From Dethiosulfatibacter sp. (GTDB lineage Bacteria > Bacillota_A > Clostridia > Tissierellales > Dethiosulfatibacteraceae): DNA of 19,509 bases. Each line of letters starts with the position of its first letter. Positions within the stretch are counted from its first letter, which is position 1. Under the pieces are notes generated by a model, which did no database searches, was not told the origin of the DNA, and was given only the letters and a program-made list of their open reading frames with translations. Positions 14,883 to 19,509 of the stretch are shown piece by piece. The position numbers and the translations under genes are program-made. The DNA is taken from the NCBI GenBank assembly GCA_019084435.1, contig JAHRFV010000002.1:1-19509 (forward strand). The letters run 5' to 3'.

Positions 14883-16173
14883 TGCATTCTCCTTCAAATC
14901 TGACTTTTATGGCATTGGCATGTCCGCTGAAGCCCTCATCGTTTGCGAATCTGACGATGTCTTCCTTATAATCCCTCAAGGCCTCTTTGCTGTAATAGAG
15001 CAGGGATGTTTTTTTGATGAAATCATCCACACTCAAGGCTGAAGAAAACTTGGAGGTGGAGCTTGTGGGCAGCGTATGATTTGGACCGGCGAAATAGTCT
15101 CCCACCGGTTCCGGTGTGTATTCTCCGAGGAATATAGCCCCTGCGTTTTTAACCTTTTTATAGTCTTCAAATGGATTTCTGGTGGCGATCTCAAGGTGCT
15201 CAGGAGCAATCTCATTAGCGATGTCGATTGATTCTTCCAGGGAGTTGGTTATGATGGCTGCGCCATAGTTATCCATCGCCTTTTTGATGATTTCCTTTCT
15301 ATCCATCTCTTCAACCAGAACATCAAGGACTTTATTGACTTCTCTCGCCAGTCTTGGAGAGTCGGTGACGAGTATGACTGCCGCCATCTCATCATGCTCT
15401 GCTTGTGAAATCAGATCAGCTGCTATATATCTCGGGTTCGCAAAATCATCTGCGATAATCAGTATTTCACTGGGCCCGGCAATCATATCTATCCCTACAA
15501 AATCAGAGACGAGTTTTTTTGCCGCTGCTACATATATGTTTCCGGGACCTGTTATCTTATAAACCTTAGGGACACTTTCAGTACCGAAAGCCAGAGCGGC
15601 TATAGCCTGAGCACCTCCCAGACTGAATACCCTGTCTACACCAGCAATATATGCCGCTGCCAGAATGGAGTCCTTTACTCTCCCTTCAGAGTCTGGAGGC
15701 GTGACCATAATCAGTTCCTTCACACCTGCAATCTTAGCGGGTACGGCATTCATCAATACAGTCGACGGATAAGCGGCCTTTCCTCCAGGGATGTAGATAC
15801 CGACTTTTTCTATAGGGGTGATAACTTGACCCAGAACAATATTCTCACCATTTGGCTTGTATGTCATGGTTTTTCTAACAAATCTTTCGTGGTAGTCTTT
15901 GATGTTGTCGTGAGCTTTGGTTAGGGTTTTCAAAAGTTCCTCATCCAACCGATTATAGGCTTGCTTCATGTCGTCTTTGGTGATTTCCAAGGTTGTTAGC
16001 TTTGCACGGTCAAATTTCTCAGTATATCTGTAAAGAGCCTCATCCTGATTTAGCTTGACGTCTTCAATGATTTGCTCAACCACTTTATAGACTTCCTTGT
16101 AATCTGCGTTGGTTCTTTTATTTAACTCTTCTAAGAATTTCGTATTTTCTGATGACTCATATATTTTTAACAT
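14875..16173 (-). CDS. hisD: Histidinol dehydrogenase
   Basis: 432 residues from the ATG at 16173, preceded by GGAGAG; a TTG at 16197 is rejected for lack of a ribosome site. It makes L-histidine from L-histidinol in two NAD-dependent oxidations. Motifs: GPGNIYVAAAKKLV, IAGPSEILIIAD, SQAEHDEMA (zinc-ligand Gln/His), EHLEIATRNP, GDYFAGPNHTLPT and the C-terminal EGFSGHANAIKVR with the last zinc His. It overlaps hisG by 17 bases. Confidence 0.97.
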   Translation of the reverse strand: MLKIYESSENTKFLEELNKRTNADYKEVYKVVEQIIEDVKLNQDEALYRYTEKFDRAKLTTLEITKDDMKQAYNRLDEELLKTLTKAHDNIKDYHERFVRKTMTYKPNGENIVLGQVITPIEKVGIYIPGGKAAYPSTVLMNAVPAKIAGVKELIMVTPPDSEGRVKDSILAAAYIAGVDRVFSLGGAQAIAALAFGTESVPKVYKITGPGNIYVAAAKKLVSDFVGIDMIAGPSEILIIADDFANPRYIAADLISQAEHDEMAAVILVTDSPRLAREVNKVLDVLVEEMDRKEIIKKAMDNYGAAIITNSLEESIDIANEIAPEHLEIATRNPFEDYKKVKNAGAIFLGEYTPEPVGDYFAGPNHTLPTSSTSKFSSALSVDDFIKKTSLLYYSKEALRDYKEDIVRFANDEGFSGHANAIKVRFEGECND

Positions 16174-16804
16174 CTTGTTTTCTCTCCAATTCTTCAATTT
16201 TAGCGATTATCCCATCGATCTGCTTCATCTTGAACTTGTATCCTATTCTATTGGCTATAATCACCGGATTTATATCAAACATTTCCTCTAGGACCTCCAG
16301 GCCATTGGCCTTTAAAGTGCTTCCTGTTTCGACAATGTCCACGATGACATCTGCCAGCCCCAGCTTTGGTGCTAGCTCCACCGATCCATTGAGTGTTATG
16401 ATCTGTATGCGTTGACCCTTTGAATCAAAGTATGCCTTGGCTGAATTAGTAAATTTTGTCGCAACCTTTAGTATGGCGTTGTTTCTGTATACAGTCTTGC
16501 CCTTTTCACCCGCAATGCACATTTTACAATATCCAAAATTGAGGTTGTGGAGCTGAAAAACTTTTGAAAGGCTTTCCTTGACCATATCTTTTCCTACAAT
16601 TCCTATGTCAGCAACACCATTGTCCACGTATGTCACAACATCTGAATTTTTCAAGAGCATGAATTTGATTTTGTTCTCCTCGTCCTCAAATACAAGTTTT
16701 CTTGAATTGAGGTCTAGGCTCTTTCCAATGCCAATTTTTTCAAATAGTTCCGCTGATTGTTCTCCTAGTCTTCCCTTTGCCAATGCTACTGTCAAATAAT
16801 CCAT
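16157..16804 (-). CDS. hisG: ATP phosphoribosyltransferase, short-form catalytic subunit
   Basis: 215 residues, the short HisG that lacks the C-terminal histidine-binding domain and needs HisZ for activity and feedback control. It opens LTVALAKGRL, with DVVTYVDNGVADIGIVGKDM and the PRPP-binding VDIVETGSTLKANGLE. It catalyses the first, committed step (ATP plus PRPP to phosphoribosyl-ATP). It overlaps hisZ by one base (TGATG). Confidence 0.97.
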   Translation of the reverse strand: MDYLTVALAKGRLGEQSAELFEKIGIGKSLDLNSRKLVFEDEENKIKFMLLKNSDVVTYVDNGVADIGIVGKDMVKESLSKVFQLHNLNFGYCKMCIAGEKGKTVYRNNAILKVATKFTNSAKAYFDSKGQRIQIITLNGSVELAPKLGLADVIVDIVETGSTLKANGLEVLEEMFDINPVIIANRIGYKFKMKQIDGIIAKIEELERKQDVKNI

Positions 16805-17760
16805 CAGATCTCTCCTCCCTCATATAATACTCTTAGAAGCTCGTCCATCTCAACAGAGAATCCTATTGCTGGAATGACATCTCCGAATTGCTCTGTGTAC
16901 GTATCATATCTTCCGCCTTTTATGATCTCCCTGTTGGAGTCTCTGTAGTAGCCCCTTAGCATAATACCTGAGTAATATCCCAAACTCGATACCATAGATA
17001 GGTCACATAGGGTTTGCCCCTTAAACTCCGAGATATCTTTGATTGTTATGATTTCAGAGAGCTCATCAAGTCCTTTTTTCATCTTTTCATTGAGAAATCC
17101 AGACCTTGCCTTTTCTATGACTTCAAAAGGCTCCCCTTTCAGGTCGATTAGATTGATTAATGCTTCATATGCTTCATTTTTTTCGAAGCCCTTGATGAAT
17201 TTCTTCAGGTCTTGTTTGTTCTTCCTGTCTATAAAGTACAGAATCTGATGATACTCTTCCTCTTCGAGATAAAATTCGTTCAGCAATCCCTTAAGATACT
17301 CCGAACTTCCGATTTCCAACACATAATTGATTCTGTATCTACTAAGTATCTCATTAGCCAGAAGAATGATTTCCCTGTCTGAAGCGACTGTATTTAGACC
17401 TAGACATTCGACGCCCATCTGTCTGATTTCCTTGATGCTTCCACCTGATTGCTTGAATATCTTCTCGTAGTAAAATATCTTAAGCTCTAGTCCTACCTGC
17501 CACCTTGGAAGAAGGTTATTCAAAAGGTTTGATGTTATATCTGGTCTAAGTATTGAAATGCTACCATTAGCGTTCATGACCTTAACGATGGATTTTTTAT
17601 TTGATCTGGTATTGATTTGGATATATTTGTCATAATCTTCAATGATACCCGGTTCATAGTTCTTGTATCCTTTTTTTATAACCATATTCTCGATATCATT
17701 TTTTAAAGTGTGGCGTTTTTCTGAGTATGCCATCTCATCTTTAATATTGGTAAATCTCAT
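16804..17760 (-). CDS. hisZ: ATP phosphoribosyltransferase regulatory subunit (HisRS-like)
   Basis: 318 residues from the ATG at 17760, preceded by AGGAGGG; an ATG at 17811 lies inside the terminator hairpin and is rejected. The protein keeps the class II HisRS-like catalytic fold: ILRPDITSNL, YYEKIFKQSG (motif 2-like), IRQMGVECLG, SSLGYYSGIMLRGY and GGRYDTYTEQFG followed by PAIGFSVEMDELL. It has no C-terminal anticodon-binding domain, as expected for the shorter HisZ class. It partners HisG. First structural gene of the operon, after the leader terminator. Confidence 0.93.
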   Translation of the reverse strand: MRFTNIKDEMAYSEKRHTLKNDIENMVIKKGYKNYEPGIIEDYDKYIQINTRSNKKSIVKVMNANGSISILRPDITSNLLNNLLPRWQVGLELKIFYYEKIFKQSGGSIKEIRQMGVECLGLNTVASDREIILLANEILSRYRINYVLEIGSSEYLKGLLNEFYLEEEEYHQILYFIDRKNKQDLKKFIKGFEKNEAYEALINLIDLKGEPFEVIEKARSGFLNEKMKKGLDELSEIITIKDISEFKGQTLCDLSMVSSLGYYSGIMLRGYYRDSNREIIKGGRYDTYTEQFGDVIPAIGFSVEMDELLRVLYEGGEI

Positions 17761-17785
17761 GTTTCCCTCCTGATTTCGTAAATAT

Positions 17786-17822
17786 AAAAAAATGCCATTC
17801 GGATTTGGCATCCAAATGGCAT
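17786..17822 (-). terminator. Attenuator-type terminator in the his leader
   Basis: On the minus strand ATGCCATTTGGAT pairs with ATCCGAATGGCAT (13 bp including one G-T) around a 5-nt loop and is followed by TTTTTTT. It lies between the leader peptide and hisZ, inside the same transcript as its promoter, so it should attenuate the his operon rather than end an upstream gene. Confidence 0.92.
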
Positions 17823-17840
17823 AAAAGTTCTTTATTCCAT

Positions 17841-17912
17841 CACAGATGCCGTCTTCTTAGTAAAAACTAATAGAGCTTGCATCCGTGAACTAAACGTTCT
17901 ACAGCAAACTCT
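17841..17912 (-). promoter_or_regulatory. Alternative pairing segments of the his leader RNA
   Basis: Three complementary segments follow the His codons on the minus strand. Segment 1, AGAGTTTGC (17912-17904, within the leader peptide codons), can pair with GCAAGCTCT (17880-17872). CACGGATGC (17887-17879) can pair with GCATCTGTG (17849-17841). The two downstream partners share the bases GC at 17880-17879, so the two stems exclude each other. Segment 3 also contains GGCATC, which could pair with GATGCC in the terminator. The pairings are seen in the sequence; the switching is inferred, and its polarity cannot be settled by eye. Confidence 0.6.
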
Positions 17913-17970
17913 GGCTTCTATGATGATGTACATTAAATTGTTCTGGTTGTTGAATCAATAATTCTCTCAT
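17899..17970 (-). CDS. hisL: His leader peptide with three consecutive histidines
   Basis: A 23-residue frame starting MRELLIQQPE, then VHHHRSQSLL and stop TAG. The three histidines are encoded by three CAT codons at 17928-17920. The ATG follows GGGAG by eight bases, and the transcript from the promoter would begin only about 22 bases upstream. The position between a promoter and a terminator, before hisZ, matches ribosome-mediated attenuation leaders such as enterobacterial hisL. The ribosome site lies in GGAGTTACTCC, a small self-complementary stretch that may limit initiation. The symbol is by analogy, not homology. Confidence 0.82.
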   Translation of the reverse strand: MRELLIQQPEQFNVHHHRSQSLL

Positions 17971-17996
17971 TGGAGTAACTCCCTAATAGAATATGT

Positions 17997-18045
17997 AAAA
18001 TAATATCACCATATGACAGGCTTGTCAATACGGTGATATTATTTT
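17997..18045. repeat. 49-bp imperfect palindrome spanning the his promoter
   Basis: Outer arms AAAATAATATCACC (17997-18010) and its exact complement (18032-18045), with inner arms TGACA (18014-18018) and TGTCA (18023-18027) offset by one base. The -35 and -10 boxes of the his promoter lie in the two halves. It could be an operator for a dimeric repressor, or a terminator for the gene ending at 18076, though no clean U run follows on the minus strand. Confidence 0.85.
18000..18028 (-). promoter_or_regulatory. Sigma-A promoter of the his operon
   Basis: TTGACA (18028-18023), 17-base spacer, TATTAT (18005-18000) on the minus strand. The predicted start, near 17993, is just upstream of the leader-peptide ribosome site. 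Confidence 0.85.
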
Positions 18046-18075
18046 TGTTTATTGTTTATTGCTTTTCTATTTTGA

Positions 18076-18456
18076 TTACTCCACGTACACTTCCACGATA
18101 TCTCCGTTATCTGACTCCACTTCGACAATCTTGCCCTCTGCTCCGTTTCTGATCATTTCCATAACCTCTCCAAGATCGATCCCTTTCATGGATTCCTCAA
18201 AATTCTTGTCAAAGCTCTTTCCAATCTTTAATCCGGTCTCCACTAGGGCTATGGGTATATTGACTTTGACCTTGGTGTTTTTGCCATTTTCATTGCTCAA
18301 TACTTTAACCCTTAGCCATTTGGGCTTTTCGCCTGTGGTCTCTTGTATCTTCAGGTCTTTGCTGTCATCTATTGATGCTAGCAGTTTGGATCCTTCATCC
18401 GCAGTTATAGTTCCTTCTTCAATCATCTTTAATATTTTCAATTTCTCATCGTTCAT
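18076..18456 (-). CDS. SHOCT-like domain protein, downstream copy
   Basis: 126 residues. N-terminal helical motif LKMIEEGTITADEGSKLLASI (about 8-28), then KPKWLRVKVLSNENGKNTKVKVNIPIALVETGLKIG and a C-terminal end EGKIVEVESDNGDIVEVYVE. This layout is that of the YvlB/LiaX-type SHOCT-like small proteins; a general function is not known to me. It is a paralogue of the first gene of this operon, with the same order of helix pair, RVKV-type strand block and VEVY tail. The RBS GGAGG is seven bases before the ATG. It is the last gene of a three-gene unit, 10 bases after the DUF2089 gene. Confidence 0.75.
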   Translation of the reverse strand: MNDEKLKILKMIEEGTITADEGSKLLASIDDSKDLKIQETTGEKPKWLRVKVLSNENGKNTKVKVNIPIALVETGLKIGKSFDKNFEESMKGIDLGEVMEMIRNGAEGKIVEVESDNGDIVEVYVE

Positions 18457-18466
18457 TTTAATCCTC

Positions 18467-18859
18467 CTATAGGGCTTCGCCGTTTAATAGTTTTAGAGCT
18501 TGTTCTGAAGTGAGTTCACCTTTGCTTAGCTTTTCGAGCACTTCACTTTGGTTGACCAAATCCTTCCTGGCCGCTTCCTTATATCCCAATGCTTCTATGA
18601 TTTCATCCAATAATCGTCTAACTGTCGGATATGATACGCCCAATTCTTTTTCTATTTCTTTGATATTGCCTCTGTTTTTGATAAATATTTCTGCAAAATA
18701 CTTCTGGTCTTTATGCAGCTGACAAAACTTACAAAGTTCAAAATCTCCTGATATGGTTGTTCCACATCTTCTGCAGGCCAATTGGGTCACCTTCAGTTTA
18801 TTGTCACAAACCGGGCATACTCCTATAACCTCTTTTTTCATTTCTGCTTTTCTCATCAT
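18467..18859 (-). CDS. DUF2089-family zinc-ribbon/HTH regulator
   Basis: 130 residues. Zinc-ribbon cysteines C15/C18 and C29/C32, plus a further C43/C46 pair. A helix-turn-helix follows in NIKEIEKELGVSYPTVRRLLDEIIEALGY (about 65-93). The C-terminal helices VLEKLSKGELTSEQALKLL resemble the SHOCT-like motif of the neighbours. This matches the DUF2089 family of small proteins, probably DNA-binding transcription regulators. The start overlaps the preceding gene (AAATGATG); GGAGG lies 10 bases upstream, and the second ATG at 18856 is equally possible. It may regulate its own operon. Confidence 0.8.
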   Translation of the reverse strand: MMRKAEMKKEVIGVCPVCDNKLKVTQLACRRCGTTISGDFELCKFCQLHKDQKYFAEIFIKNRGNIKEIEKELGVSYPTVRRLLDEIIEALGYKEAARKDLVNQSEVLEKLSKGELTSEQALKLLNGEAL

Positions 18860-19236
18860 TTCGTATAAACCTCCACTTCCGTACCTTCACTCTCATCATA
18901 TATTTCAACAATCACCATCGGTGGCGACTCTTTGAAGACATCAAACATCATTTTGATATCTTTTCTGTCTAATTTCTGAAGAACTTCTTTCTCATCAGAG
19001 TGATTGATTCCCATCATGATCCCCCAGGAAGCGAGACTCCCTGCCAACCCCAGTGGTATGGGTGGAAGATTGATTTTTTTGCCGCTTTCACCGTCTTTGA
19101 TTTTTATTTTTATCCACCTTGATTTTTTGACAATTTTCTGGGTGCCTCTCAATTCTTCAATCACTTTAATGCCTTCATCAACACTTAGTTTTTTGTCATC
19201 TATCAGATCCAACACTTCCATAATCTCTTTCATCAT
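18856..19236 (-). CDS. SHOCT-like domain protein, upstream copy
   Basis: 126 residues from the ATG at 19236, chosen because GAGGG lies five bases upstream; an ATG at 19248 contains that site and has none of its own. The N-terminal motif LDLIDDKKLSVDEGIKVIEEL is SHOCT-like. SRWIKIKIKDGESGKKINLPPIPLGLAGSLASWG is the strand/amphipathic block, and the tail is PPMVIVEIYDESEGTEVEVYTK. It is a paralogue of the gene at 18076-18456. It is the first gene of the unit, with its promoter at 19340-19312. Confidence 0.72.
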   Translation of the reverse strand: MMKEIMEVLDLIDDKKLSVDEGIKVIEELRGTQKIVKKSRWIKIKIKDGESGKKINLPPIPLGLAGSLASWGIMMGINHSDEKEVLQKLDRKDIKMMFDVFKESPPMVIVEIYDESEGTEVEVYTK

Positions 19237-19301
19237 TTTAACCCTCATTAATTATTATTGATAATCTATTGATTTTATGAATTATATAATTAATTATCTT
19301 G

Positions 19302-19329
19302 ATTTAATTATATATTACATCAATTAAAT
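19302..19329. repeat. Inverted repeat over the -10 of the SHOCT/DUF2089 promoter
   Basis: ATTTAATT (19302-19309) and AATTAAAT (19322-19329) are exact complements flanking the -10 box. The whole stretch 19250-19390 is very AT-rich with several such repeats, so chance is a real possibility; an autoregulatory operator is only a hypothesis. Confidence 0.4.
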
Positions 19330-19340
19330 TAATATGTCAA
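19312..19340 (-). promoter_or_regulatory. Sigma-A promoter of the SHOCT/DUF2089 operon
   Basis: TTGACA (19340-19335), 17-base spacer, TAATAT (19317-19312) on the minus strand. The 5' untranslated region would be about 70 bases, very AT-rich. Confidence 0.8.
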
Positions 19341-19401
19341 TAGTTTTTATTAATATTTTTAATGTTCTTATTAATATAATTGATTGTTGGCTTTTTTTGC
19401 C

Positions 19402-19428
19402 AAAAAAACAAGAGTCATTCGACCCTTG
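19402..19428 (-). terminator. Intrinsic terminator of the gene beyond the right edge
   Basis: On the minus strand CAAGGGTC pairs with GACTCTTG (one G-U) around GAAT, followed by seven Ts (19408-19402). Confidence 0.8.
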
Positions 19429-19463
19429 TCCATTTAAAAGTTAAATATGGAACGGATTGTTGA

Positions 19464-19508
19464 TTATAAGCTGCTGATTATATCATCGCGGGTCTTTGAC
19501 ACTTTGTA
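19464..19508 (-). CDS. Possible last 14 codons of an upstream gene
   Basis: The only minus-strand frame that stays open from the window edge for any distance reads YKVSKTRDDIISSL and stops at TAA (19466-19464), 36 bases before a minus-strand terminator. The fragment is too short to name a family. The call rests mainly on the terminator implying a gene ends here. Confidence 0.4.
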   Translation of the reverse strand, partial: YKVSKTRDDIISSL

Positions 19509-19509
19509 A

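Noticed and set aside
14883..14897. TTG start for hisC at 14897 (and similarly TTG at 16197 for hisD)
   Set aside because: Both have ATG codons just downstream with well-placed ribosome sites, and the extensions are not typical of the families.
17761..17811. hisZ start at an ATG at 17811
   Set aside because: That ATG is inside the terminator hairpin; AGGAGGG precedes the ATG at 17760, which begins with typical HisZ sequence.
17760..18060. Histidine T-box upstream of hisZ
   Set aside because: No AGGGTGGNACCRCG-like motif or specifier loop is found on the minus strand; the leader peptide and terminator explain the region better.
19386..19402. TTGGC/GCCAA hairpin around a T7 loop as a terminator
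   Set aside because: Neither strand has a U run after this stem; the adjacent CAAGGGTC/GACTCTTG hairpin followed by seven Ts is the better terminator.

Overview
The window looks like a low-GC Firmicute, probably a member of the Clostridia. The evidence is AT-rich intergenic DNA, strong GGAGG-type ribosome binding sites, sigma-A promoters close to TTGACA/TATAAT, a threonine T-box leader, a short-form HisG/HisZ pair, and SHOCT-like and DUF2089 small proteins. No phage, insertion sequence, tRNA, rRNA or CRISPR is visible. The species cannot be named by eye.

Layout. (1) At 1-234 a near-perfect foldback folds the 3' end of the leftmost gene onto itself; it looks like a contig-end chimera, and the forward arm plus loop reveal that gene's real C-terminus. 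(2) At 4650-106 (minus) a tightly coupled operon runs from its own extended -10 promoter: OmpR-type response regulator, sensor histidine kinase, MTA phosphorylase-like enzyme, APH-fold small-molecule kinase, DUF1461 membrane protein. (3) At 4667-5232 (minus) lies a DUF4342 protein with its own terminator, divergent from a zinc-ribbon SAM methyltransferase (5379-6029, plus). A perfect 8-bp inverted repeat lies between the two promoters. (4) thrS (minus) has a complete T-box leader with an ACU specifier and a consensus promoter, and is divergent from hflK-hflC (plus).

(5) At 18045-10570 (minus) is a complete-looking histidine operon, hisZ-hisG-hisD-hisC-hisB-hisH-hisA-hisF-hisIE, with mostly overlapping or abutting genes. 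Only a histidinol-phosphatase is missing. Its leader holds a consensus promoter embedded in a 49-bp palindrome, a 23-codon leader peptide with three consecutive His codons, alternative RNA pairings and a strong intrinsic terminator just before hisZ. This points to ribosome-mediated attenuation rather than the His T-box expected in many Firmicutes, and is the most interesting part of the window. (6) At 19340-18076 (minus) is a three-gene operon: two SHOCT-like paralogues flank a DUF2089 zinc-ribbon/HTH regulator, and all three share a similar short helical motif. (7) At the far right are a minus-strand terminator and perhaps the last codons of another gene.

Almost every transcription unit is bounded by a recognisable intrinsic terminator, so the unit boundaries are fairly secure. 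The two amino-acid-responsive leaders (thrS T-box, his leader peptide) would sense uncharged tRNA by two different mechanisms.
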